Source: Candidatus Epulonipiscium sp. (GTDB lineage Bacteria; Bacillota_A; Clostridia; Lachnospirales; Cellulosilyticaceae). Taken from it: DNA of 58,156 nucleotides. The stretch covers positions 1 through 58,156 of the forward strand of contig DUUM01000019.1 in NCBI GenBank assembly GCA_012841565.1, in the 5' to 3' direction. A program made the position numbers and the translations under genes. Position 1 is the first letter of the stretch. Each line of letters starts with the position of its first letter. Shown one piece after another: positions 18,299-26,793 of the stretch. A model generated the notes under the pieces. It saw only the letters and a list, made by a program, of their open reading frames with translations. It searched no databases and had not been told where the DNA came from.

Positions 18299-18567
18299 TT
18301 AAAGTAACCCTTAATGGCAAAAATATGAATAGCAAAAAAAGGGCTCATGAGTATATAAAGTGGAAATTAAAAGCCGAGGAATATTATGGCGATAATTTAG
18401 ATGCTTTATGGGATGTCTTAAGCACCTATGATAGGCCTACAGAAATAAGTTTTATCAATATGGATAGCTTAATAGAAGCTTTAGCAGATTATGGTGAATC
18501 CATTGTTAGTGTGTTTAAAGAAGCTTCTGAAGAAAATGAAAATATAAAGCTAGGGCATATAGGATAA
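18295..18567 (+). CDS. Barstar-family ribonuclease inhibitor
   Basis: This 90-residue cytoplasmic immunity protein would block the barnase made by the preceding gene. [11 protein letters not shown] carries Asp36 and Asp40, matching barstar Asp35 and Asp39, the residues that plug the enzyme active site. The remaining helices match the barstar fold. The ATG overlaps the barnase stop (ATGA), so inhibitor synthesis is coupled to enzyme synthesis. A strong terminator follows at once. Length matches Bacillus barstar. Confidence 0.95.
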   Translation: MIKVTLNGKNMNSKKRAHEYIKWKLKAEEYYGDNLDALWDVLSTYDRPTEISFINMDSLIEALADYGESIVSVFKEASEENENIKLGHIG

Positions 18568-18606
18568 AAAAATACCACCATGGATAAGTCCATGGTGGTA
18601 TTTTTA
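18567..18606. terminator. Bidirectional terminator between barstar and potD
   Basis: ATACCACCATGGA pairs with TCCATGGTGGTAT around TAAG, with A and T runs outside. It ends the MATE-to-barstar operon and can also stop the converging pot operon. A second small hairpin, GGAAAGT (18615-18621) with ACTTTCC (18625-18631), lies on the pot side. Confidence 0.9.
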
Positions 18607-18645
18607 ATATGATAGGAAAGTTCTACTTTCCTTACCGATAATACC

Positions 18646-18660
18646 GTGCCTGACACCTTT
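18646..18660. repeat. GTGCCTGACACCTTT motif after potD
   Basis: This short motif stands a few bases beyond the potD stop. From memory, related sequences occur as scattered REP-like repeats in many Firmicutes. Only one copy is visible here, so repeat status is not shown by this window. Confidence 0.3.
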
Positions 18661-18663
18661 TAA

Positions 18664-19728
18664 TTATTTACTAATTTTAAATTCAGAATAAATATGCTCG
18701 TAGTCCTCTAAAACTGCATCTACATCAATATATAAGCTAGTATTTGCAACAACTTCATCTGAAAGATTTAACATTGGATTATTTTTGAAATCCTCTGGTA
18801 AAAATTCTTGGGCTGCTGTATTTGAGTTTGCGAAACTTGTAAGCTCAGATATTTTTGCACTTACTTGTGGGTCTAATAAGAAGTTTAAGAATGCATAAGC
18901 ATTATCTCTGTTTGGTGCTTCTTTGGACATTACAAAACTATCAATATACATAGGCATTCCTTCTGTTGGGAATACTGGTTGAAGTTTTGGATCAGCTTGT
19001 TGGCCTTTAACTGCTTGGTTTGAATACATAAATCCTGCAACAGCTTCTCCGTTTACTAAAGAGTCTTCAGGTGTATTTGTTTCAAATCTCATAATGTTAT
19101 TTTTTAAAGCAAATAATTTGTCTTTAGCTTCTGCAACTTTTGCAGGATCTGTTTCATTGTACTCATATCCTAAAGTTTTCAGGACAAGTCCCATAATTTC
19201 AACAGACCAGTCTATTACAACGACATTTTTTTCAAGCTGTGGTTGCCATAAGTCTTCATAGCTTGTAATAGGGTTTGCGCCTAGTGCTGCAACAGCTTCA
19301 GGGTTTACAAGTAAGAATGCTGTTGAGATTGCATAAGGTATTGAAAATTGATTCTCTTCATCATAATATTTATTTTGATATAATGGATTTAAATTTCCGA
19401 AGTTTGGAAGCTTTTCTTTATCAAAGCTTTCAAGGTTTTCATTTCTTCTTAAGATGTCTACCATGTAATCGGTTACGACAGCTAAGTCATACTGATCTGG
19501 ACTGGTTTCAAGAAGTGATTGCATATCTTCGTTTGAGGTAACTTCTTTATAGTTGATTTTAATACCAGTTTCTGTTTCAAATTGCTCAATTATTTCACGG
19601 GGAATAAATTCAGCCCATGTCATAAGATTAATCTCTTGAGACTTCTTAGTTTTACCACACCCAGCTAAAGAAAACATTAATGTAGCTGCTAAAGCTATAC
19701 TTAAAACTCTTTTAATTTTGTTATTCAT
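18664..19728 (-). CDS. potD: Spermidine/putrescine ABC transporter substrate-binding protein
   Basis: This 354-residue lipoprotein has its lipid site at Cys24 in LAGCGK. The mature part is of the PotD/PotF type: INLMTWAEFIPREIIEQFET near the start, DLAVVTDYMVDIL, and PEDSLVNGEAVAGFMYSNQA. It binds polyamine outside the cell for import by PotABC. It starts three bases after potC stops and is the last gene of the minus-strand operon. Spermidine and putrescine cannot be told apart by eye. Confidence 0.94.
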   Translation of the reverse strand: MNNKIKRVLSIALAATLMFSLAGCGKTKKSQEINLMTWAEFIPREIIEQFETETGIKINYKEVTSNEDMQSLLETSPDQYDLAVVTDYMVDILRRNENLESFDKEKLPNFGNLNPLYQNKYYDEENQFSIPYAISTAFLLVNPEAVAALGANPITSYEDLWQPQLEKNVVVIDWSVEIMGLVLKTLGYEYNETDPAKVAEAKDKLFALKNNIMRFETNTPEDSLVNGEAVAGFMYSNQAVKGQQADPKLQPVFPTEGMPMYIDSFVMSKEAPNRDNAYAFLNFLLDPQVSAKISELTSFANSNTAAQEFLPEDFKNNPMLNLSDEVVANTSLYIDVDAVLEDYEHIYSEFKISK

Positions 19729-19731
19729 AAT

Positions 19732-20523
19732 TTAAAATCCTCCCTTATTCTTATCTTTATTATTAAATAGTTGACTTAGGCCAACTATAAAAAACGTTCC
19801 GACTAAAATCAAAGTACATAATGCGTTGATTTTAGGTGTAACTCCTACACGCATCATAGAAAAAATATGAACTGGCAAAGTGGTTGTTGTTGGGCCAGAC
19901 ATATAAGTTGAAATAACAACGTCATCTAAGGACATAGCTAGTGCGAGTAGTGATGCTGTTATGATTGCAGGTGTCACCAGGGGCAATATAATAGTTTGAA
20001 TAATTTGCCACTTGTTAGCGCCTAAATCTTTTGCAGATTCTATAATAGACTTGTCAATTTCTTTAAGCCTTAATAGTACCATGAGATACACGTAAGGCAA
20101 GCAAAACAGTGAATGTGCAAGGACTAAGGTTAAGTGTCCAAAAGGTAGCTTCAAGGTGCTAAAAAATAAAAGCAGTGAAACGCCTAGGGCAACTTCTGGA
20201 ACAAGTAATGGTAGAATCATAATGATTTGCATAACATTAGCCATTTTTCGGGTGACATAGGTGGAAATAATAGCAGTAGCTGTTCCAAGTATGGCCGATA
20301 AGGCAGATGTTAAAAAAGCAACTTGTATACTTGTTTTAAAGGATTGAATAATAACCCGGTCTTTAAATAAGGCCTTATACCAATCTAGTGTAAATCCAGT
20401 CCAAGAAGCAGTTGAGGGGCTTTGGTTAAAAGAATATAAAATAACCCCAAGTACTGGAACGTACAAGACAACAAAAAATAAGGATAGGTAAAAGGTACTA
20501 AACCTGTTAGATGTCTTACTCAT
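19732..20523 (-). CDS. potC: Spermidine/putrescine ABC transporter permease PotC
   Basis: This 263-residue permease has six membrane segments, opening FYLSLFFVVLYVPVLGVILY. The EAA-type coupling loop is in ESAKDLGANKWQIIQTIILP. The segment SLDDVVISTYMSGP is characteristic of PotC. It pairs with PotB to form the membrane channel. Its start overlaps the potB stop by one base, and potD follows closely. Confidence 0.95.
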   Translation of the reverse strand: MSKTSNRFSTFYLSLFFVVLYVPVLGVILYSFNQSPSTASWTGFTLDWYKALFKDRVIIQSFKTSIQVAFLTSALSAILGTATAIISTYVTRKMANVMQIIMILPLLVPEVALGVSLLLFFSTLKLPFGHLTLVLAHSLFCLPYVYLMVLLRLKEIDKSIIESAKDLGANKWQIIQTIILPLVTPAIITASLLALAMSLDDVVISTYMSGPTTTTLPVHIFSMMRVGVTPKINALCTLILVGTFFIVGLSQLFNNKDKNKGGF

Positions 20524-21380
20524 TAGAATAATCCCTCCCCATTTTTATCTTTTGTTACTTTTCCGTATATCCCTAGTATGATTAAAACTAAAATAATCAT
20601 CCCAACAGAAAAAGCTGCAGCAAGAGGCTTATTTCTACCCTTTGTAACCTGGGCATTTATTACATTTCCTAAAAACAAAGTCATTCCGCCACCCAGTAGG
20701 TCGGATATAAAAAACAGGCCTAAAGATGGAATGAAAACTAAGGTAAATCCTCCGGCAATGCCTGGCAATGTAAGAGGAAGAGTTATATTTAAAAATGTTT
20801 TTGTTTTGCTAGCACCTAAATCATAGGAAGCTTCAAGTAAGGATTTATCAAGCTTATCCACTGAATTATAGATGGCAATAATCATAAAAGGAATCAACAT
20901 ATAGACAGTTCCAATAAGAATGGTGCTAAATTTGTACATCATATTTAAAGGTGTCTGAATCATGTTAAGTTTTAGGAGCACATTGTTGATAATACCTGTA
21001 TTTCCAAGTAAAATAATCCAGCCGTAGGTTCTAAGTAGACTTGATATCCAAAATGGAAGCATGATGAGTGCAATGGATAAAGCCTGTTTTTTAGCATTTA
21101 AATTTGCTGTAAAATAGGCCACAGGATAACCGATTAATAATGTTATAATACCTGTTAAAGTTGCTAGCAAAAATGAGTTAAAAAAGATTTTAAGATAGAT
21201 AGGATCAAGCATTTTTGCATAATTACTTAAGGTAAACTTAAAGACAACATTACCAACAGGATCTCTTGTTAAAAAGCTTAAAACAATAACAAAAACAAGG
21301 GGTATGCCAACTAAAAAGCCAACCCAAGCTAAAATAGGAATAGCGGGTGCATTTTGTTTGAGTTTTTTCATACTAAACAT
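20523..21380 (-). CDS. potB: Spermidine/putrescine ABC transporter permease PotB
   Basis: This permease has six membrane segments, with the PotB-like SFLTRDPVGNVVFKFTLSNY loop, the segment PFWISSLLRTYGWIILLGN, and a coupling loop in EASYDLGASKTKTFLNITLP. I chose ATG 21380, one base after the potA stop (TAATATG), which suggests coupled translation. A GTG at 21392 in the same frame would add four residues. It works with PotC, PotA and PotD. Confidence 0.93.
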   Translation of the reverse strand: MFSMKKLKQNAPAIPILAWVGFLVGIPLVFVIVLSFLTRDPVGNVVFKFTLSNYAKMLDPIYLKIFFNSFLLATLTGIITLLIGYPVAYFTANLNAKKQALSIALIMLPFWISSLLRTYGWIILLGNTGIINNVLLKLNMIQTPLNMMYKFSTILIGTVYMLIPFMIIAIYNSVDKLDKSLLEASYDLGASKTKTFLNITLPLTLPGIAGGFTLVFIPSLGLFFISDLLGGGMTLFLGNVINAQVTKGRNKPLAAAFSVGMIILVLIILGIYGKVTKDKNGEGLF

Positions 21381-21381
21381 A

Positions 21382-22503
21382 TTAAACACCACTTTCTTCT
21401 AAATCATCTTCCATAGGCAATAAAATTGCCCCGGATTCTTCCCAAGAAACATATACCTTATCTCCTTTTTCATAATCACAATCATCATTTTGATACTCAA
21501 TGGCAGTAATTGTTTCGCCGTCCACATTAATTTCGGTTCTAGTTTGTGAACCAGCATAGTGGACCGATAGAACCTCACCGGCAAGAGAGTTAGGCGTTTC
21601 ATGGCAAGCAATTTGCATTTTATCCATGTGAATGGCTAAAAGCGCCTGATCTCCAGGTTTGTTCTGACAAATAACGTTTTTAGAACATCTAATGTTAATA
21701 ACGTTGCTACCAAATTGTATTTTATAGGACTCATTTTCTTTTTCTAACAGTGTAACCTTTTTTATATTTCGATCCCCAATAAAGGAGGCTACAAAAAGAT
21801 TGACTGGATTATTATAGACTTCTCTAGGGCTACCAATTTGCTGGATGACCCCATTATTCATAACTGCTATACGATCAGAAATATTAACCGCTTCTTCTTG
21901 GTCGTGGGTAACGTAAATAAAAGTAGTTTTTGTTTGTTTTTGAAGTTGGGCAAGCTCCCGCTGCATATGCTTTCTAAGCTTTAGATCTAGTGCACCTAAA
22001 GGTTCGTCTAATAGCAAAATAGCAGGCTCATTAATTAAAGCTCTTGCAATAGCAATTCTTTGTTTTTGCCCACCAGATAACTGATGTGCCATTCGTTTCT
22101 CATATCCAGACATCTGAACCAAATGAAGAACCTCAGTAACTTTTTCTTTCAGTTGTTCCTCATTCATGGATTTTTTAATTCTTGGACCATAAGCAATATT
22201 GTCATACATATTTAAGTGAGGAAAGAGAGCGTAGTTTTGAAAAACAGTGTTAACATTTCGCTTATTAGCCGGAAGAACAACAATAGATTTGTCGTTTAAT
22301 AAAATGTCTCCAGAATCTACGGTCTCAAGGCCTGCAATACACCTTAGTATAGTTGTTTTTCCACATCCTGAAGGGCCTAAGAGTGTTAAAAATTCTCCGT
22401 CCATTATATCAAATGAGACATCTTTTAAAATATGGGAGTCATCAAAAGACTTATTGATATCAACTAAATGAAGCAACGGTTTTTTAAGCAATTGTTTTTT
22501 CAT
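21382..22503 (-). CDS. potA: Spermidine/putrescine ABC transporter ATPase
   Basis: The 373-residue ATPase has an N-terminal nucleotide-binding domain with Walker A GPSGCGKTT, the signature LSGGQKQRIAIARAL, Walker B ILLLDEPLGALD and the switch region FIYVTHDQEEAV. A C-terminal TOBE-type regulatory domain starts at about residue 280. It is first in the potABCD operon and opens LLHLVDINKSFDDSHILKDV. The ribosome site is AAAGGAAG. A promoter at 22554-22582 precedes it. Confidence 0.95.
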   Translation of the reverse strand: MKKQLLKKPLLHLVDINKSFDDSHILKDVSFDIMDGEFLTLLGPSGCGKTTILRCIAGLETVDSGDILLNDKSIVVLPANKRNVNTVFQNYALFPHLNMYDNIAYGPRIKKSMNEEQLKEKVTEVLHLVQMSGYEKRMAHQLSGGQKQRIAIARALINEPAILLLDEPLGALDLKLRKHMQRELAQLQKQTKTTFIYVTHDQEEAVNISDRIAVMNNGVIQQIGSPREVYNNPVNLFVASFIGDRNIKKVTLLEKENESYKIQFGSNVINIRCSKNVICQNKPGDQALLAIHMDKMQIACHETPNSLAGEVLSVHYAGSQTRTEINVDGETITAIEYQNDDCDYEKGDKVYVSWEESGAILLPMEDDLEESGV

Positions 22504-22553
22504 GCAAAACTTCCTTTCACTTTATTAAAACATTATTCATATAATTACTGTTA

Positions 22554-22582
22554 AAAATACCATACATATGAATGGTTGTCAA
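22554..22582 (-). promoter_or_regulatory. Promoter of the pot operon
   Basis: On the minus strand TTGACA (22577-22582) and TATTTT (22554-22559) have a 17-base spacer. The spacer contains an imperfect palindrome around CATATG. The -35 box overlaps the last codons of the MFS gene upstream. Confidence 0.55.
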
Positions 22583-23802
22583 TTTGTACTGGAGCTTATA
22601 TTTGTTTTCTTGACTATAATTATAAGGATACCCAGTATAGTTGTGGCTATAGCTGAAAATATGAATTTGTGTTCAATTTGAGATCCAAATCCACTTGAAA
22701 TAGTGTTAATAATAAAAGGTGATACAAACTGGGCAATATTAGCAGCTACAGTATACATGCCAATGGCTGGAACAATATCCTCATCCGGTATCTTGTTATA
22801 TATACTCGTTAAGAATGCTGGGTATACCAAACTGGTTCCAATCCCAAATAATGTACTACCAATTAAAAAGGTTAAAGGACTTAACGTCCTACTAACAATA
22901 AAGAAACTTAGGCTAACAATAAATAGGGAGGCCGAAAGCGTATATGTTTTTAAACCCCTATTAATTTTATAGAACATAATCCCAATCAAAAACCCAATAA
23001 AGGCGTTGATACTAGCAATAGACCCTGTTAAATTAGTCGTGCCAAGTCCCTTTTGATCAACGTACAGTGATAAATTAAGTGGAAAAGTAGCACTAATAAC
23101 CACATAGATAAAAGCTAATAAAGTGATTAAAAAAGCATCTTTAACAAAAATCTTTCCGCTTTTGTTTTCGGGCTTATTATCAGGCACATAGAGGTGTCCA
23201 AGGGGTTCTAAAGGCTCTAATAGAGGGTCTAATATAGGATCTATATTTTGATCAAAATGAGGTTTCATATATAAAAAGATAAATATAAGGGGAATTAAGT
23301 TTAAAAGTTGGACTAGAAAGACGCCCTTCCAGTAATAATTTGCAACAAATCCACTTAAAAAACTAAATAAAACCCCGCCTAAACTTGAAAACGCCGATTG
23401 CAAACCAGTGGCTGTATCTCTATCTTTCCCAGAAGGAAAGTATCTAGCCGGTAAGCTAGATGAAATAGTTGTAATCAGTCCAAGCCCAAAGCCCATAATG
23501 ACTCTTGAAATAAGCAGTAATATAAAACTATGCGAAAAGTATGGATACACGCCTGAAAATAGGATTAAAATAAGACCTAGGATTGTTATCTTTTTGCTCG
23601 GTAAAAACTTAAGCAAAGGGCTTACAGTCATAGATGCAATCATTATCATCAGGGGAGGAATCGTCACTAACAAATGGATTAAATGGGCGTACTCTGGGAA
23701 AGCCTTTGCAATACTTGATAAAACAGGTATTAAGGCAGCAGCAGAAGACATGGTTGTTGCTAAGACAGATATGATCATATGATCCTTTAATTTACGGTCC
23801 AT
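22579..23802 (-). CDS. MFS transporter
   Basis: This 407-residue membrane protein has about twelve segments. The MFS loop motif appears as GFGLGLITTISSSLPARYFP after segment 4. The middle loop (about residues 175-215) is rich in Pro, Leu and Glu. The order of segments resembles cyanate-permease/YfmO-type exporters, but the substrate is unknown. It has an AAGGAGG site and no overlap with the pot genes, which carry their own promoter inside its 3' end. The family call is solid and the role is open. Confidence 0.85.
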   Translation of the reverse strand: MDRKLKDHMIISVLATTMSSAAALIPVLSSIAKAFPEYAHLIHLLVTIPPLMIMIASMTVSPLLKFLPSKKITILGLILILFSGVYPYFSHSFILLLISRVIMGFGLGLITTISSSLPARYFPSGKDRDTATGLQSAFSSLGGVLFSFLSGFVANYYWKGVFLVQLLNLIPLIFIFLYMKPHFDQNIDPILDPLLEPLEPLGHLYVPDNKPENKSGKIFVKDAFLITLLAFIYVVISATFPLNLSLYVDQKGLGTTNLTGSIASINAFIGFLIGIMFYKINRGLKTYTLSASLFIVSLSFFIVSRTLSPLTFLIGSTLFGIGTSLVYPAFLTSIYNKIPDEDIVPAIGMYTVAANIAQFVSPFIINTISSGFGSQIEHKFIFSAIATTILGILIIIVKKTNISSSTN

Positions 23803-24183
23803 TTTTTAATGGCCTCCTTGTGGTTGTGGATTTAATATGCGGTAAATATAATATTACAATATAAGTGGGGAAAAGTAAATAGATAGGTGAGGGGAGGTTT
23901 CGGGGATGGGGGGAGGTTTTGCCACATTTGGTGGGTGTCATATCGCCCATCGCGCATCTCTTGGCTTGTGAGCCAAAGGATGCTTGCTGGGTGATATGAC
24001 ACCCACCATTGCGGGGAAAAGCTGGAGAGCATGGCCCCGGAAACCTTTGTTGGGGGAAAGTAGGATGAGGTGGGGAGCTTTATGGGGACTGTCCTCATGG
24101 AAGTGGATGTGGTAAAATAGTGGGTAAGAAAACTAAGGTGGAAGAGAAGATATTATAAAAAAAGAAGGGCAGAGGTGGTTTGT
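23803..24183. other. Intergenic region holding a large palindrome
   Basis: The divergent gap between the MFS gene and the FAH gene has no credible gene. It contains the nested palindrome at 23896-24045 and a half-copy of the GGGGACTGTCCTC motif at 24084-24096. Its middle is strikingly G-rich against the AT-rich background. Confidence 0.7.
23896..24045. repeat. GC-rich nested palindrome (REP/MITE-like or structured RNA)
   Basis: Three levels of pairing are visible. The outer one is GGTTTCGGGG (23896-23905) with CCCCGGAAACC (24035-24045), with one bulge. The middle one is about 20 bp, 23930-23949 with 23988-24007, nearly perfect. The inner pair is GCATC (23954-23958) with GATGC (23979-23983), plus TTGGCT (23961-23966) with AGCCAA (23971-23976). 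Composition differs sharply from the flanks. I do not recognise a named family. It could be a REP-type element, a small non-autonomous transposon, or an RNA. Confidence 0.65.
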
Positions 24184-25038
24184 ATGAAATTTATAACTTA
24201 TATATATAATGAAGAAGAACGTGTTGGCTTTAATGAAGAAGAACATATTGGCTTTGTGGAAGAGGATAGGGTTTATAAGATAAAAGGGTATGATATGGTT
24301 GGACTTATAGGAAATTATGAGAAGATAGATTTTGAAGGGATAAGAAAATCTGAAGCCCCGTTACTTATGGCAGATATTAAGATTCTGTCGCCTATTGTAA
24401 AGCCTATTCATGATGTTATTTGTGTGGGGAAAAATTATGCGGATCATATAAGAGAAATGGGATCTGAGGTTCCAGAGGATTTTATAGCCACTTACTTTGG
24501 TAAAAGGGCGACTAGGATCATGGGATCAAATGAAGAAATTGAAGGTAGATTTGATTTAGATGAGGGAATGGATTATGAATCTGAGTTAGCAGTTATAATC
24601 GGTAAAGAATGTAAAAATGTAAAAAAAGAAGATGCCCTAGATTACATTTTTGGATTTACAATATTTAATGATATAACATCTAGGATTATACAAAAAAAGC
24701 ATAATCAATGGTTTAGAGGAAAAAGCTTTGATCAGTATAATGCTATGGGACCTTATATTGTAACGAAAGATGAAGTGGATCATGGTAACTTAGCTATTAA
24801 GTCTTATGTGAATGATGAGCTAAGGCAAAATTCTAACACAAACAATATGATTATAAAGATAGAAGAAATTATAGAGGAATTATCTAGTGGCATGACATTA
24901 GAGCCAGGGGATATCATAAGCACCGGTACCCCTGAAGGCGTCGGCATGGGATATAAGCCACCTCGGTTTTTAAAAGCAGGGGACTGTGTTAGGTGTGAAG
25001 TTGAAGGGTTAGGGAGTTTGGTAAGCCGTATCGTTTAA
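24184..25038 (+). CDS. Fumarylacetoacetate hydrolase (FAH) family protein
   Basis: The 284-residue protein has a short N-terminal domain and a C-terminal FAH domain from about residue 75. That domain contains VICVGKNYADHIREMG, the metal-ligand region DEGMDYESELAVIIGK and GDIISTGTPEGVGMG. Members hydrolyse or decarboxylate beta-diketo acids, and the substrate here is unknown. I chose ATG 24184, following AGAGGTGG; a GTG nine bases earlier sits within that site. The N-terminus carries a local repeat, since EEERVGFNEEE and EEHIGFVEEDRV share a short pattern. A cysteine hydrolase gene follows after 50 bases. Confidence 0.92.
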   Translation: MKFITYIYNEEERVGFNEEEHIGFVEEDRVYKIKGYDMVGLIGNYEKIDFEGIRKSEAPLLMADIKILSPIVKPIHDVICVGKNYADHIREMGSEVPEDFIATYFGKRATRIMGSNEEIEGRFDLDEGMDYESELAVIIGKECKNVKKEDALDYIFGFTIFNDITSRIIQKKHNQWFRGKSFDQYNAMGPYIVTKDEVDHGNLAIKSYVNDELRQNSNTNNMIIKIEEIIEELSSGMTLEPGDIISTGTPEGVGMGYKPPRFLKAGDCVRCEVEGLGSLVSRIV

Positions 25039-25088
25039 AAATAGGGTATAAATTGTATACAATAAAAAAATATCAGGGGGGAAATAAT

Positions 25089-25604
25089 ATGAAGGCTTTA
25101 TTGGTAATAGATATGTTAAAGGACTTTATAGACGAAGGGGGCGCCTTAGAAACAGGTCAAGCAGGTAGGGAGATTGTTTCTTTTGTAAAAAATAAGATTG
25201 ATGAATATAGAGAGCAGGGCTATCCTATAATATATATATGTGACAATCACGAGATAGACGATAAAGAGTTTGACATGTTTCCACCCCACTGCGTAAAGGA
25301 TACAGCTGGAAGCCAGATCGTTGATGAACTAGCATTACAAAAAGAGGATAAAGTAATCTGTAAAAGGCGTTATAGTGCCTTCTATGGTACAGATTTAGAT
25401 TTGTATTTAAGGGAAAAGGGGATTAATGAGATATCCTTAGTGGGCGTGTGTACCAATATTTGCGTATTATATACAGCTGCAGATGCAAGGAACATTTCTT
25501 ATGAAGTAAACGTCTATATAGATGGCGTAGCATCATTTGATAAAGTGGCCCATGATTTTGCGCTAAAAGAAATGGGGACTACCCTAGGCTGTCAGGTGAT
25601 TTGA
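25089..25604 (+). CDS. Cysteine hydrolase, isochorismatase/nicotinamidase family
   Basis: The 171-residue hydrolase has the Asp-Lys-Cys triad of the family: Asp8 in VIDMLKDF, Lys92 in CKRRYSAF, and Cys125 in GVCTNICVLYTAADA. NHEIDDKEF and the nearby histidines fit a nicotinamidase-like metal site only loosely. The start at 25089 follows GGGGGG. The frame extends upstream to 25053, but that part lacks a ribosome site. It likely hydrolyses an amide such as nicotinamide, but ureidoacrylate-type activity is possible. Its pairing with an FAH gene may mean a shared catabolic step. Confidence 0.88.
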   Translation: MKALLVIDMLKDFIDEGGALETGQAGREIVSFVKNKIDEYREQGYPIIYICDNHEIDDKEFDMFPPHCVKDTAGSQIVDELALQKEDKVICKRRYSAFYGTDLDLYLREKGINEISLVGVCTNICVLYTAADARNISYEVNVYIDGVASFDKVAHDFALKEMGTTLGCQVI

Positions 25605-25630
25605 TGGTACCTGACCTAGTGTGGTATAAT
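25601..25630 (+). promoter_or_regulatory. Promoter of the DUF1002 gene
   Basis: TTGATG (25601-25606) and TATAAT (25625-25630) have an 18-base spacer. GTCAGGT (25591-25597) can pair with ACCTGAC in the spacer, so a hairpin may overlap the promoter. Confidence 0.5.
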
Positions 25631-25666
25631 TATGTGTATGAGTAAAATATAAGGAGTGGTGCAAAA

Positions 25667-26536
25667 ATGAGAAAACATAAATTAAAAACAAGCATTGTAA
25701 TGATTTTAACTATAATTTTAAGCTTAAATACCGCTGTTTACGCAGATACTTCAGCTGTTGTAACTTTAGGTAAGGATTTAACCAAGGACCAAAAAAAGCA
25801 AATGATTCAGGTATTTGGTGTAGACCAGGACGATGTAACATTAATAGAAGTTAATAATGAAGAAGAAAGAAAATACCTAGAAGGCGTTGCTAGTGAAGGG
25901 CAACTAGGAACCAGAACAATCTCTTCTGCCTACGTAGAGCTTTTAGATGAAGGATCAGGGATTAGCGTAGAAACCCATAATATATCATGGGTGACAAAAA
26001 GCATGTATGAAAGTGCATTAATAACTGCTGGTGTAAAAGATGCCAAGATTATTGCAGCAGCCCCTTTTCCAGTTTCAGGAACAGGTGCCCTAACAGGTAT
26101 ATTAAAGGCTTTTGAAGTAGCCACAGGTAAGAAAATCAGTGAAGAACAAAAGAAAGTAGCCAATGAGGAAGTTTTCCAAACAGGAGAGCTAGGCGACGCA
26201 ATCGGACAAGACGAAGCGGGAGAATTAATGCGTAAGGTTAAAGAAATGGTAATCTCACAAGATATCAAAGATGCTGAAGGTATCAAACAGGCTATTATAC
26301 AAATAGCAGGGGATTTAAATATTAACTTAAACGCTGATCAAACAGAAAATATGGCCAAGTTAATGGAAAAAATCAATGGCTTAAATCTAGACAAAGAACA
26401 AATTACAAGCCAACTTAAAGACATTGGTAAAAAGTTAGATAATGTTATAAAAAATAATGAAGAAGTAAGAACACTATTGCAGAAGATTCTAGATGCAATT
26501 AAGGAGTTCTTTAGTTCCTTTTTTAGTAAAAAATAG
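25667..26536 (+). CDS. DUF1002 secreted protein
   Basis: This 289-residue protein has a clear signal peptide (KTSIVMILTIILSLNTAVYA, cut after about residue 26). A DUF1002 region (about 30-260) follows, with VVTLGKDLTKDQKKQMIQVF, SSAYVELLDEGSGISV and KAFEVATGKKISEEQK. It resembles B. subtilis YpuA, whose function is unknown. The C-terminal part is helical and ends KEFFSSFFSKK. The ribosome site is AAGGAGTGG. It is probably monocistronic, with an IR at 26553-26596 after it. Confidence 0.88.
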   Translation: MRKHKLKTSIVMILTIILSLNTAVYADTSAVVTLGKDLTKDQKKQMIQVFGVDQDDVTLIEVNNEEERKYLEGVASEGQLGTRTISSAYVELLDEGSGISVETHNISWVTKSMYESALITAGVKDAKIIAAAPFPVSGTGALTGILKAFEVATGKKISEEQKKVANEEVFQTGELGDAIGQDEAGELMRKVKEMVISQDIKDAEGIKQAIIQIAGDLNINLNADQTENMAKLMEKINGLNLDKEQITSQLKDIGKKLDNVIKNNEEVRTLLQKILDAIKEFFSSFFSKK

Positions 26537-26552
26537 GGAATCCATAAAATTA

Positions 26553-26596
26553 CATACAAAGGCCTCTGAAACCTTAGTTTCAGAGGCCTTTGTATG
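26553..26596. terminator. 19-bp perfect inverted repeat after DUF1002
   Basis: The arms 26553-26571 and 26578-26596 pair perfectly around a six-base loop. The strong GGCCTCTGAAA stem should stop transcription, although no long T run follows it. Confidence 0.7.
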
Positions 26597-26701
26597 CAAT
26601 TTGGACCCAGTTCACTTTAATATTCCTAAAACTAAAATTTGAAAGACTTTTCAGCATCTGAGAAAAATGGCGAAGAAGCTCGAAAGCGCTCGAAAAAGAT
26701 T

Positions 26702-26717
26702 GTGTACTGCAGTACAC
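26702..26717. promoter_or_regulatory. 16-bp perfect palindrome upstream of the S-layer gene
   Basis: GTGTACTGCAGTACAC is fully self-complementary and stands 76 bases before the start codon. Two GCTCGAAA direct repeats lie just upstream (near 26675-26693). It could be an operator for a dimeric regulator. No obvious promoter boxes were fixed around it. Confidence 0.45.
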
Positions 26718-26793
26718 TATGTTAAGACTTGTACTAACTGAATTATTAATAAAAAGCAAAATAATTCAGACACACTATAGAGGAGGAATTTAA

